From positions 62,001-126,000 of the forward strand of contig CM030721.1 of assembly GCA_018127085.1 (NCBI GenBank): a DNA stretch of 64,000 nucleotides, given 5' to 3'. Position 1 is the first letter of the stretch; each line of letters begins with the position of its first letter. This DNA comes from Pneumocystis sp. 'macacae'. Taxonomy: Eukaryota; Ascomycota; Pneumocystomycetes; Pneumocystales; Pneumocystaceae. Shown one piece after another: positions 31,952 through 45,114 of this stretch. The notes beneath the pieces are model-generated. The model saw only the letters and a program-made list of their open reading frames with translations, was not told where the DNA came from and searched no databases. The position numbers were made by a program, and so were the translations under genes.

Positions 31952-34652
31952 TTAAGAATTATTATTTTGGACCATTTGGTGAATTGTTCGTAGCCAGTCA
32001 CTTTTAATCATAGATACAGCATGAACATATGGTTTGTTTGTAAAAATCTGGTATTTTAGATTCGATTATAAAATAATATATCATACCAAATCATTATACA
32101 AAATAGCTTCGACCTTTTTATTAAATAAAACTGATGAAGGATGGATATGGACAATCTTAAATTGTAAGAGACAATACTACAATATTGTAATATATATACC
32201 GTGTTTCCTATGGTTGTATAATAGTTTCCATCTGCTTGTAATAACGCAGTATTCATAATAAATCCAGTAAGAAAACATTGAAGAATAAGTTCTGCATCTA
32301 TTTTATCTGAAAATTCAACTTGCATGTTTGCATTTTTACAATGTTTTGTTAATTGCTTTCTAATTTCCTGGATATATATGAGTATGAAATTATATTTTAA
32401 AAATATTACTACCATGATAGTTGTTATTGCTCTAAAATTTATAAAATTTTGATGACACCATGTTTTTGCTATTGATTCATTTTTTCTTATTTCTATAAAC
32501 TGTCTCAATATATTAAGGTATGTTATATGATCTCCATCTCTACTGAAAAACTTCATTTTTGCTTCATTTGCTTCTTTTTTTTTGTTTTGAGGAGATGTGA
32601 AAAGATTTTCTGTTGAAATACATGCAATAATATCAATAACGCATGATAAACAATTATAGTCATTTGCTGCAGCAATTAAAACTCGTGCAAGTTGAGGACT
32701 TAATGGAATTAATGACATATCATAACCAATTTTTGTGATTTTTCCGTTTCTATCAAGAGCAGAAAGTGAATACAAATGTTCCAACGAGCGTAATACTGGA
32801 AAAATAAATATAAATTTATGCATGAAACGTATACAAACATGAATTATGTGAAGGAGGATCTATAAATTTAAAATTTATAAGATCATCTTCGCCTCTAGCT
32901 TTTAAAGTTAACACAGCAAATGAAAGATTTATTCTCTTTATTTCTGGAACAGATGTGTTTTTTAATTTTTTAAATTCTAATTCTGTATACAATCTATAGC
33001 ATTTTCCAGGTCCCTTTGGGAATATTAAAATTTTTTTATTATCGAATTTTTCTACCTCTCTTCCTGCTCTTCCTGCTCTTTGACGTGCAGACGATTTACT
33101 TACTGGTTCAATATGTAAAGTTTCAATACCTAATATTTTAATTAATATAATCAAATACTATATTTAATACTAACCAAGACGACTATTGTACTGTTTTACT
33201 TTTACTAGACCTGTATCTATCACATATTTAATACCTTTTACCGTAACTGATGTTTCTGCTATATTTGTGGCTAATATAATTTTCCTAGTATTAGGAGGTG
33301 TTTTAATAAATGCTTTCTGTTGTATATTTTGAGGTAAAGCAGCAAACAATGTACATATGAGCATCTTAAAAAAATATGATTCTATAGTATTCCAGAAAAT
33401 TAAACATACCTTTGGAGCGTTTTCTTGTAATTGGTTTGCATAGTGGGAAATAGATGTTTCTAATGATTCAATTTCATCTTGGCCTACTATATAGTAAGAA
33501 ACAGTAATATTATATTAAAAAAATATATTTTTACCTGTAAGAAATGCTAGGATATCGCCTTTGGGTTCATTTATATGAATTTGAAATATTGTTCGTAAAA
33601 CAGCGTCAACATAATCATTTTCAGGTTGTAATGTATGATGAATATCAACAGGATATTGTCTGCCTTTTATAAAACAAATTTTTGCATTGTCAAAGAAAGT
33701 AGAAAATCGTTCTGCTTCTAATGTTGCACTCATAATAATTACATTAAGCATTGGACGCATTTTTATTATTTTTTTTAAGAATCCCATAAGAATATCGGTT
33801 ATAAGAGTTCTTTCATGTGCCTCATCAAGAATAATAGTCGAATAAGAAGATAAAAGGGGGTCTCCGATTAATTCACGCAACAACATCCCATCAGTCATAT
33901 ATTTGATTCGTGTATGAGAAGAAGAACAATCATCAAATCTAATAGAATATCCTACCTTTGAGCCCAGATTTGTTCCCATTTCTTCAGAAACTCTTTTTGC
34001 TAAATTCACTGCAGCAATTCTTCGTGGTTGTGTTATAGCAATGCAGTTATTTTTTATATAATTACATCTTAAAAGGAATTGTGGGAGCTCTTAAATATTA
34101 AAAAGAATAAAAAATAAATTTAATTTCTTACGCGTTGATTTTCCTGATCCTGGTTCTCCTAACAGAATTATTACTCTTGAATTTTTTATTTCTTCTATTA
34201 ATTTTAATCGAGCTATAATAGAAAATGAAATTATATAATTGTTTGAATAAATACATACCAGACCATATAGGAAGTTTTATTCTATCTTTAAGAAGCTCTA
34301 TGCGTCTTCTATCTAGTTCCTTTTTTGATTTTTTCTCTCTAATTTGATATTTTATTTTATTCATTTTTTCATTTTCTTGTGTTTGTGGAGACAATTTTGA
34401 TTCTATTTTGAGATTTTTTTGTTTTTTTTTTTCTTTGGTTCTATTTTTTATTATTTTACCAAATTTTTCTTCATAATTAATTTGTCTAATTCGTTTTTTT
34501 TGCTGATTACCATATGGTTGCTGTTTTTTGCTATTTATAATGTTTTCTTTGATATAAAAACTATCTTTTTTGTCTTCTCCATTTTCAAGATTTGTTTTTT
34601 TTCCGAATTTTAAATGTATTTTTTGATTTTTGCTTTTTTTATCTTCCTGCAT
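31952..34652 (-). CDS. DHR2: DEAH-box RNA helicase, ribosome biogenesis (Dhr2-like)
   Basis: About nine exons. A lysine-rich N-terminal tail ([19 protein letters not shown]...) precedes the helicase core: GEPGSGKST (Walker A), [16 protein letters not shown] (Ia), [21 protein letters not shown] (Ib), DEAHERT (II), [14 protein letters not shown] (III), FLTG (IV region), [20 protein letters not shown] (V) and QRAGRAGR (VI). Winged-helix/ratchet and OB-type regions follow ([38 protein letters not shown] near the end). This combination resembles Dhr2, which acts in 18S rRNA processing. It starts about 300 bp head-to-head from RQH1, so the two may share a bidirectional promoter. Confidence 0.85.
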
Positions 34653-34954
34653 GCTATTCTTTAAATATCAGACGTAAAAGATGCTATTAGTTGCTGTGGT
34701 AACATAAAATATAGATTTGTTGATTGTCAACTGTCTTTTTGGGTAAAATTTAATTTTATATTGGCAAATAATACTTATAAATAATAAGTTATTTTTCATA
34801 ATTTTTTTTAAAAAAGTTTTTATATATTTTTAGATTTTTTATTAATATAAATCTTTATCGGTAGAATACTTTTTGGGTATTAAGTATAAATTGATACGTG
34901 TTGATTTTTTATAAACCGTAATAAATGAAGTATTTTTCTATATATTTTTTATGA
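34653..34954. promoter_or_regulatory. Shared divergent promoter region, DHR2 / RQH1
   Basis: 302 bp between the two divergent start codons. AT-rich; contains TATAAAT-like stretches near 34,780 (cttataaataata) and 34,905 but no element I can assign. Regulatory role is inferred from position only. Confidence 0.5.
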
Positions 34955-37900
34955 ATGGATCTTGTCAAGAGGAAAAATAATTTGAACGTCCATCTTGATT
35001 GGTTTTATAAAGAAAAGCCTCATATTCCTATTCGTTTTGTTAGAAAAGATTTAATATGTGAAGAGAAGTAGGTTTTAGTTCTGCACTGTTGATATGTTTG
35101 TGAGTTATATATTAAGGCTATATAAAGATATGAAAGATAATATGGCTTTATCTTTGACCTATCCTTATCAATGCTCTATTTTAGGATCTCAATTGTTGAA
35201 TCAATATGATATGGAAAAAATAGATTTAGAATATGGAAAGAGAATATCTCCTTGTTTGGAAAAAGATTACAAATTACCTTCTAGTTCTAAAAATCAGAGA
35301 AAAAATATAGATACATTAAATGTAAATAATGTAAATTCCGAGAACCTTCAATCAGTTGTTTTAATTGATTTAACGTGTTCTGATGATGAAAATAAAAAAA
35401 ATAATGAGTATGTAAAACGGAAATCTGAATTTCAAGACATTCATAATCAAAAAAAACGTAAAAGTTTTAGTAATTCTGTAAGTATAATAAAAAAATAATA
35501 AAGTTATAATTGGGAAAGGATAATCTATATTTTGAAATTTCTGATAATGTCTATGGGCCTAATAAGAACGATACGTGGATCCAATCTGTTGATTGTGAAA
35601 AGACAAATATTGAATCCAATAGACTTTTAAAAGAAAATACCGATTTTATATTGAACTGTAATTTTTCTATTGAAAATTTAAAAATGGTTTTGATTTAATA
35701 AAATTAGCATCCTCTAAAGATTGTTTATTCACATCATTAGCTTCTAATGACTTGGTTTGATTGATGTTTGATTTTTTTTAAACTGAAAGTTTAATGTTTT
35801 ACTTAGTTACATCTTTTGAATATTTATGAAGAATTAAATGCTTTTCACAAATATGAAAAAAGGATTTTAGAAGAACTTCTTGAAATTTCTTCTGATTTTT
35901 CTACAACCTTGAATAGAAATATGCTATTGAAACAAAGGTTTAAATACATAATATATTTGATTATTTTACCTTAATCTTTTAGAAAAGAAATACAATTAGA
36001 AATATTGAAATTAGAGGGGATGATTAAGCAGAAGATTCAAGGACCTTTTACTAATAGCGTAAAAGATTTCGCGAATTAAAATATTAATATTAATGATTTT
36101 AGAATATTGATAAAACATTAGATGAAGGATTATCTGGTAAATTCGATAATCATATTTCTTTGGCTAATTCAAAAGAAAATAATTCTTTACATTCGTTTGA
36201 GAAATTAGTAAATAATGTTCCGATAGGTTCTACCTTTGAATCTCAAGAATATGATTTGTTTTCTGAGAAGGAAAATGTTAATGAATTTAAACGTTTTTTT
36301 GTAGATTCTTACCAAAATAACCAAAATTTAAAGAAAAAAATAGATAATAATTTCGAAGATTCTATATTTACAGATGCTATTTGTGATACGGATGCAGATG
36401 AATTTGATGAGTTATATGGATTTGAATGTGATGGTCCTTTTCAGAATTATATTGATATGGATACTAAAACTAATGATGTGTTAAATTCAAATAAAGAGTC
36501 TCAGGAAAAAATCTTTTCTAATATGATGACTGGTCTTCAATCTAAATATTTTGTTTCTTCTGATGAATCTGATAATATATCTGATAAAAAATCTTATGTT
36601 ATTCAACACTGTGAGGTATTGTTAGATTGTGTTTCTAAATTTAAAGAAAACTGAATTACTCTTTCAGAATATGCCTTTAATCTCTAAATCTAAAATGGAT
36701 TATCCATGGTTAAATGATGTTTTTATAATTTTAAAAAATGTTTTCGGTTTAAAGGAGTTTCGAAATAATCAATTAGAGGCAATTAATACAACATTAAGTG
36801 GCAAAGATTTGTTTTTGCTTATGCCTACTGGAGGAGGAAAATCACTTTGTTATCAGCTTCCCTCGTTAATTGATTCAGGGAAGACTAGAGGTTTGACTTT
36901 AGTGGTTTCTCCTCTTATATCTCTTATGCAGGATCAAGTGGAGCATCTTCTTAATATTAATATTAACTCTGCATCGATAAATGGAGAAACACCTTCTTCT
37001 AAAAGAAAAGAAATAGTAAAAATGCTTTATTCTAACGATATATATATAAAATTGCTTTATGTTACTCCTGAATTTTTAGCAAAAAATAATTCTTTCAATC
37101 AGGCTTTAGATTATATTTATTCAAAAAATAAATTTGCGAGAGTTGTTGTAGATGAAGCACATTGTATTAGTCAGTGGGGACATGATTTTCGTCCAGATTA
37201 TAAACAGCTTGGACAAATTAAGCAAAAGTATCAAACTGTTCCATTTATTGCTTTAACTGCAACAGCAAATGAGATAGTTAAAAAAGATGTTATTCATAAT
37301 TTAAATATTAATAATTGTACAATTTTGTCTCAAAGTTTTAATAGACCAAATATATATTATAATGTAGTGGTTCGAAATATTTCAGTATATTCAGATGTTC
37401 GAGATATAATAACATCTAAATATTCAGGAAAATCTGGGATAATTTACTGTTTTTCTAGGAAAAATTGCGAAGATACTGCACGTAAACTTCGCGATAAATA
37501 TCATATGAAGATTCATCATTATCATGCAGGAATGACTAATAAAGAAAGATCACAAGTACAGAAAGATTGGAAGAAAGGGAAGTATCATATTATAGTTGCA
37601 ACTATAGCTTTTGGAATGGGAATTGATAAATCTGATGTTCGTTTTGTAATTCATTTATTTCTTCCAAAATCTTTAGAAGGTTATTATCAAGAAACTGGTA
37701 GGGCTGGAAGAGATGGAAATATTGCTGAATGTTGGCTGTTTTATAACTATAAGGATAAAACAAAAATAGAGAGAATGATTGATAAAGGAGATGCTAGTTG
37801 GAGTCAAAAAAATCGTCAAAAGTCTTCTTTACACCTTGTACTGCAGTTTTGTGAAAATAGGGTTGATTGTAGACGGAAACAATTATTGGCATATTTTAAT

Positions 37901-38549
37901 GAGAAGTTTTCTGAGAAAGAGTGTAATCAAACATGTGATAATTGTAGAGAAAGTACGATTGTTGTAAAAAAGGATATGTTCGATATGGGGAAAGAAGTTG
38001 TAAAAATTGTTCTTGCTGTTCAAGAAAATAAATTCACTATATTACAATGCATAGATATTTTTCGAGGAATAAGAAATACTAAAGTTATTAATTTTGGTTA
38101 TGAAACATTACCTTCGTTTGGACAAGGATCTTCATTGTCAAGATTGGATGCTGAAAGACTTTTTCATGTCCTTATCTCTGATGATATTATAAAAGAAGTG
38201 AGCGATGTTACTAAAATGGGATTTATTGTAACATATGTTCAAGTAAGATTCTGACTTATTTTCATTTTTAATTATATTTTAGATTGGTAGAAATGGAATG
38301 TCATTTTTGAATGGAAATAGAAATCTTTTTATGTCGTTTAAACCTTCTAGTTCAGATTTATTTTGTCAAGGATCTTCATTAAACGAAAAAACAATTAAAT
38401 TACCATCAAGTATATCTTGTATTCGGAAACTAAAGATGAATAAAAAGCAGGTAGATAATCTGTATATCTAAATTGTTAATTATAATTTAATTTAGTTTGA
38501 ATCGGGATGTTCTAAAATTCTATCTGTTTCTAATGTAGAAAAAAATTGA
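34955..38549 (+). CDS. RQH1: RecQ-family DNA helicase (Rqh1/Sgs1/BLM), without a visible HRDC domain
   Basis: The N-terminus [16 protein letters not shown] matches the Rqh1 start that binds topoisomerase III. A long disordered acidic region follows ([26 protein letters not shown]) over several exons. The large exon up to 38,254 holds the helicase: [31 protein letters not shown] (Walker A), [31 protein letters not shown] (DEAH), [49 protein letters not shown]. The RecQ-C zinc-binding part ([24 protein letters not shown]) and winged helix follow. After it only about 80 residues remain ([21 protein letters not shown], then [11 protein letters not shown]), with no HRDC domain. It resolves recombination intermediates with Top3/Rmi1 in relatives. 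Confidence 0.92.
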
Positions 38550-39301
38550 TTTTAATATTTTGATGTGATACCAAATAAATATTCTGAGCTTATTGTAGAT
38601 AAATTGTTTTAAATTTTGAATTTATGCAAGCTTAACTATTTTAGATTTTACTAAGAAATGTCTTATTTATATAACAACTTATGTTTTATATTACTTTTTG
38701 AAACTATATGATAGTCTTATGTTGTTAATAAAGGAATTTTTATAGGGTTTATTTTTTAAAAAAGAGTTGAGCATTACTATTCTAATTTCAAGAAGCAACA
38801 TGTATTTTGTGTTTGGGTCATTGCTCATTGGTTTTTTAAAAATTCAGATGCATTAGCTTGAATGTAGAGTAATAATGAGGCATTTAATATTAGACTTAAG
38901 ATGTGATTTTTCTATTGATATTATAGATAAATAGAGAAAAGTATGTTTTTTATGGTAATTGTATTTTATATTATTTTATTGTGGTTAGGAATATAGAATA
39001 TATATATATATTAATTTTCTGCATAATATATGTATTTTTGCAGAAACATTTATACATTTTGCTCATATTTTATATTAAATAATGATAAATGTGAAAAGGG
39101 TATATTGTGGAGTTCATTATAGTGAATTAGGATATGTTAAGAATAATATGGATATTAAAATTATTATGGATCTATGTTTATAAAATTTAAATTGATATAT
39201 TTTATGTATAAATTTCATGTTTGAAAATACTCGTGTTTTCGAACAATCGTTTTTTAAACCCTATATTCACAAAATAATGACTTTTTAAAAGAAAGTTATA
39301 A
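38550..39301. other. Intergenic region, RQH1 to GUP1
   Basis: 750 bp, AT-rich, with a short (ta)n tract at about 38,998-39,010. No gene or RNA recognised. Confidence 0.5.
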
Positions 39302-41433
39302 ATGTGGAAATATATTTTGTCGTTGTTTTCTTTGAGTACTCTTGATGGAGCTTACAATTTTTCAGAAGGCATTAAGCCTTATATTGATTATAGGAAAGAC
39401 ATTTTGTCTATAGAAGAATCAAAGAAATTGAATTCAAGATGGAAATCTTGTGAATTTTATGTGTACTATTGTATTATTTTTTTTGCTGCTGTCTTTTCTT
39501 TAAAGACAACATATAATATTTCAAATTGTAAGTATTTAAAGCTATATTTAGGATAGTTTGATAAAAAATAGCATCTCATCATAATTATAGTCGATTTTCT
39601 AAATATTTGCAGCAAGGTTGGATTGGTAGACGTAAAATGGTAATTTTATTGTCTTTTTTTTTAAATTTATAATGTTGAATGCTGAATTGATTAGGATAAT
39701 ACAGATATACAATATGCTACATTTCGAAATAATATTCCTAGTTTGGTTTTTACTTCAATTATTCATTTATCTTTAGGTGTTTTTTTCGACTATTTTGTTA
39801 AATATTTTAAAGTTTTAAAAGACGATGTTCAAAGACGTACTTTATATAATAATGTTTTTTCATTTATTTTTCTTATTATTTTACATGGCACAAGTATTAT
39901 TAAAATTTACACTATAGCATGTTTTAGTTACAGTATTTCTTATGTTTTTTTAAGTAGTAGACTGAATCCTATATTGACATGGCTTTTTAATATTATTATC
40001 CTTTTTTTGAATGATATATATAAAGGATATTCGTTTACTTCTATTTATTATAAATTGTCTTTTCTTGTAAAAAATTGGAAAAATTGTGTTTAAACTCTTA
40101 TAAGATTATAGGATCGTTATAATGGCTTGGTACCTCGATGGCAAATACACTTTAATTTTACTATTCTCAGATTAATATCTTACAATTTAGATTTTTATTG
40201 GTCACAAAACGTTGAATTTTTCCAAGTAATTAATTTTTTTGATTATAGTTTTTTGATTTTTATTGCTAAATTGAAAAATAGCTTTCTGATTCTGAGTTAA
40301 CGGAAAAGAACCGTATTAATATGCCATGTCAAGATTCTGATTATTGCTTTCGGAATTTTCTTGCATACGCATTCTATGTACCTTTATATTTTTCTGGACC
40401 AATTCTATCTTTTAATAATTTTATTTCTCAGGTTTTATTATTTTTATTATTTAAAACGAATTGAGAAATTAATGTTGATTTAGCTAAGATATCCATCAAA
40501 AAGTATTTCTAATTCATGGATAAGCAAATATTTTTTAAGGTTGTTACTTTGTTTTTTTTTAATGGAAATAATGCTTCATCTTTTTTATGTTGTTGCTATA
40601 TCTAAAACAAAAGCTTGGGAAGGAGATTCACCATTTCAAATAAGTATGATTGGATTTTTTAATTTACAAATAATTTGGCTTAAAGTTTGTTTTTTTTTTT
40701 TTTTACTTCTAATTACTTTTAGTTATTGATTATTTGGAGATTTTTTCGTTTTTGGGCTCTTTGTGATAAAATTGATTCGCCTGAAAATATGATTAGGTGT
40801 ATAAATAACAATTATTCGTTTCTGGGTTTTTGGAGAGCTTGGCATAGAAGTTTTAATCGTTGGATAATAAGGTAGTATCATTTTTTTGGATAATTCTGTT
40901 TATATTTACAGATATATATATCTTCCTTTAGGTGGTTCGAAGTTGTTAATAATAAATGTTTTTGTTATTTTTACTTTTGTAGCATTTTGGCATGATATTT
41001 CTTTAAAATTATTTGCTTGGGGTTGGTTAATTACATTATTTATTCTTCCTGAGATTATATGTGGCTATATTTTTCAATCAAAAAATGTATTTTTATTTTT
41101 TTTCTTATTTCTTATATATTAATTATATTTTCAGTGGGATGATTGGTCGTTTTATCGGCATTTATGTGCTATAGGTGCTGTAATTAATATTATTATGATG
41201 ATGATTGTTAATCTTGTTGGATTTTGTGTTGGTATTCAAGGTACAAAAGAAATGATTAGTCGTATTTTTATTAGTTATAAAAGTTAGTAAGTTTAGATTT
41301 TATAATCTAAGATTAAAGGTTTATAGATTTTTTTTTTGTTTTGTCTGCTTTTTGTACACTTTTTGCTGCTGTTCAAATTATGTTTGAAATAAGAAATCAT
41401 GAAAAAAGGAATGGTATTTATCTTCGTTGTTGA
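39302..41433 (+). CDS. GUP1: MBOAT O-acyltransferase Gup1 (GPI-anchor lipid remodelling)
   Basis: About nine exons encode a polytopic protein beginning [18 protein letters not shown]. Conserved blocks: [56 protein letters not shown] (MBOAT core) and [17 protein letters not shown], which contains the invariant MBOAT histidine; the last exon ends [15 protein letters not shown], the usual Gup1 terminus. In yeast Gup1 adds a C26 acyl chain to the GPI anchor in the ER and affects wall and membrane domains. The number of membrane segments (about ten hydrophobic stretches) fits. The next gene begins only 70 bp downstream in the same direction. Confidence 0.9.
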
Positions 41434-41502
41434 TTTTATGTATATTATTTGTATTTTATAGAATTGCAATGTTTTATTTATATTTTATTTATTTCTTGTT
41501 AA

Positions 41503-44500
41503 ATGACGATTTTTATTTTTATGGTATTTTTGAGATTTCCTGTATGTCAAAAAAATTGTTTAAATACCAGGGGCTATTTGCGTGCTCCTTCCCATCCTCT
41601 TAATGGACCTTATGATCCTGTTTCTTTATTTGTTTTGGTGAAAAAATAGTTAATATGAATAGAGTCTGATAGAGAAAGATTGGTATAAATGGTGGCAAGA
41701 AAATCTTTTTTTTTCGTCAAAAAATACAACAGATAAGTTTTTTAAAGACAATCGCGTAATCTCTATACTTCCTCCGCCAAACATTACTGGTACTTTGCAT
41801 CTTGGTCATGCTTTAACCATTAGTATTCAAGTAATAAAAAGAATTATAGTGTTTTATTTAAACATATAGGATGCGCTAATTCGTTGGGAAAGAATGAGAG
41901 GGAAATATGTTGTGTGGATTCCTGGGATGGATCATGCAGGTATTGCAACTCAAAGTGTTGTAGAACGCTTTCTTTTTGAAACACAGAAGGTACGCTTTTG
42001 AATAACGTAAAAAATTTGACATAAAGTAGCTAAAAAGGAAAGATATGACTAGAGATGCATTTATAAATGAAATATGGAAATGGAAATATTTACATGCAAG
42101 TCGTGTTTCTCATCAAATTGTATTAAATATTGTATTTTTTGATAAGATAATTAAATTCATAAAGGCTTCTATGGGTGCTTCTCTTGATTGGTCTAAAGAA
42201 TTTTTTACTTTGGATGCACCTTTGTCTAAAGTAGTGATGAATTGTTTCATTCAATTGTTTAATGAGGGCTTGATCTATAGAGATATAAAAATGGTTAATT
42301 GGTCATGTACATTAGAAACAGCTATATCGGACATTGAAATAGAGCATAAGATTATTTCTAAACCTACAGAAATAGTAATTAAAGGAGAACCGTAAACTTT
42401 ATTTTCTATTGAATTTTATTAATATAAGGTAGTGTTGAATTTGGTGTATTGCATCAAGTAGCGTATCGATTAGTTAATCCATTTGATATTGATGAGATTA
42501 TTGTTTCAACATCAAGAGTAGAAACAATCCCGGGAGATAAAGCCATCTCGGTTAATCCAAATGATATCCGATTTTCGGTTAATATTAATTTTTTTTTCTA
42601 TCATATTATAACTTATAAAGGATCTACATGGTAAATATTGTTATAATCCATTAAATTGTGATATAATTATCCCTATAATACCTGATGAGATGGTTGATCC
42701 TAACTTTGGAACTGGTGCTGTTAAAATAACACCTGCTCATGATCCTAATGATTATAAATTTTCTATTCGTCATAAGATACCAATTCTAAGTATTTTTGAC
42801 CCAGATGGGAAAATGAATGCATCATGTCTGCTTCCTGAATTACAGGTTTCATTTATTTTTTATTAAAACTAATTTTAATTTACTTTAGAATGTCGATCGT
42901 CTTAAATGTAAGAAGTATATACTATCGAAATTAAAAGATAAAGGGCTATACCGTGGATTTCAGAATTATAAAACATCAATACCTTTATGTTCTCGCTCTG
43001 GCGATCTTATTGAGTATTTCTTGAAATCACAATGGTTTGTTTTGTATTTATTTTTTTTTCTTAAATTGATTAAAGGTATCTTAAAACTAAACCTTTAGCT
43101 TTGAATGTATATAATAATTACAAAGCTGGAAAAATGAAGATTATTCCATTGCATTACAGTAATGAATGGATAAAATGGTTGGAAAACGTTGAAGATTGGT
43201 GTATTTCAAGACAATTATCTTGGGGCCACCAAATACCTGCATGGTATGTAGGTTCTAATGATGGATATTGGGTGGCTGCTAGATCTAAGAAAGATGCTTT
43301 GGAAATTTCAGGCGGGAAAGAAGTTAAACAAGTAAAATTGCATTATATTTTTAATTTGGTTAATGCTATTAATAGGATCAGGATGTTTTAGATACCTGGT
43401 TTTCATCTGCGTTACTTCCTTTATCTGTATTTCACTGGAATGGTAAAAATATTCCCGTTGGTAAAGTTATATATAATTTTGGGAATTTGATTTTGAATAG
43501 TTTAAAGAATATCCATTAAATTTTATTGAAACTGGATCTGATATTCTTTTTTTTTGGATTTTAAGAATGGCTTTACTTTGCACACATTTTACTGGTAAAT
43601 TACCTTTTAATGAAATTATTTTTCATCCATTGGTATTCTAACGTGTTGTATATATATTATAATTTTGTAATTTAATAGATTAGGGATTCTCAAGGAAGAA
43701 AAATGTCTAAATCTCTTAGAAATGTTATAGATCCTTTAAGTATTATAGAAGGTACTTTATTAGAAACTTTAGATTATAGTGCTATGGATAAAAATTTTTT
43801 AAAAAAAAATAAACATGGGATAAAATCAGTTGAATTTGGGTTATCTTATAGAAAGGCAATGGGAGCTGATTCACTTCGGTTTGCATTGATAGATTACACA
43901 AAACATGTAAACATGATTTTTAGATAAATAATTTTAAAATTTTTTAGACTCACCAAATTAATGTGGATATTGCAAAGGTGTTTTCTGCAAAATATCTATG
44001 TTCAAAGCTTTGGAATGCTACTAAATTTTTTTTGTATCAAATGAAATGTTATGATCTAAAAACTATAGATATGAATTTAAGATCGGTACATATCATTGAT
44101 AAATATATAATATCTAGACTTAAAAAAATTATTGATGTTTGCAATATGGGGTTTAAATCAAGAAGACTTTTTGAAGTCACAGAGTGTTTGAGAAAATTCA
44201 TCGTTTATGATTTATGTGGTGTTTATTTAGAATTTATTAAACAAGAATTAAAACAAAGTGATGAGGTAATATATTATATTTTTTTCTTTTTTATTAATAT
44301 AAAAAGCGAGTAATATATGCTTTGAATACACTTTATTTTGTGTTATATACTGTAGTTAAATTGTTGCACCCTATATCACCTTTTATTACTGAAGTTAGTT
44401 GCATTTTTTATTATATTTGATAATATTTATTTCTAGGAATTATATCAACATTTATTAAAATATGTATCATGTTCGGATATAAGTATAATGATATCAAATT

Positions 44501-45060
44501 ATCCTGATAAAGATACTTTTTTTTATTCGGATGATGATTCTTTAAAAAGGGTAGAGAATATCATGATATTGATTCATGAGTTTAGATCTATGATTTCAAG
44601 TGTCAAACATATGAATTATTCGGTATTTGAAGGTTTTGTTGAAATTAATTATAAAAATAATATATTTAAGAATGATGTTGAACACTTTAGAAATATTATT
44701 CGAGATATGATTGGGGTTAGTGATCTAAGATTAAATGTAGCTATTTTTTAATAATTTTTATTAAAATAATATTTTTAGGATTCAAATCATGATTTAACAG
44801 ATATGTATTCTAGGGTTGTAAATTCTGAATTAGTTCTTTATTTATATGCCAAAGATTTATCTTTGAATAATTCTAAGCAAATATCTAGAATTAAATGGCT
44901 TCAAAAACAGGAAGAAGCTATTTCTAAAATGATAAAGTCTGAGGAATATATTCAAAATTCCCCCATGTATATTCAAGAAAAAAACGTAAGAAAACTAGAA
45001 GATATTCAGAATGAACTGAAACTTCTTATTCGTAATTTTCAAAAAGAAAATAGAAATTAA
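41503..45060 (+). CDS. Valyl-tRNA synthetase, probably mitochondrial form
   Basis: About fifteen exons. The N-terminus ([20 protein letters not shown]) is hydrophobic/basic with almost no acidic residues, consistent with an import signal. Class I motifs are intact: the HIGH-type [29 protein letters not shown], the editing domain ([33 protein letters not shown]), [32 protein letters not shown] and [13 protein letters not shown]. The C-terminal anticodon-binding region ends in a coiled coil ([19 protein letters not shown]). It charges tRNA-Val. Divergence from the usual cytosolic enzyme and the signal-like N-terminus suggest the second, organellar copy known in fission yeast (vrs2); confirming requires the rest of the genome. 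The first intron (25 or 31 nt) is uncertain. Confidence 0.88.
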
Positions 45061-45114
45061 TGTGTATTTTTAAATTCATAGACTTATCTAATTTAAAACA
45101 ATGTATATATGAAT

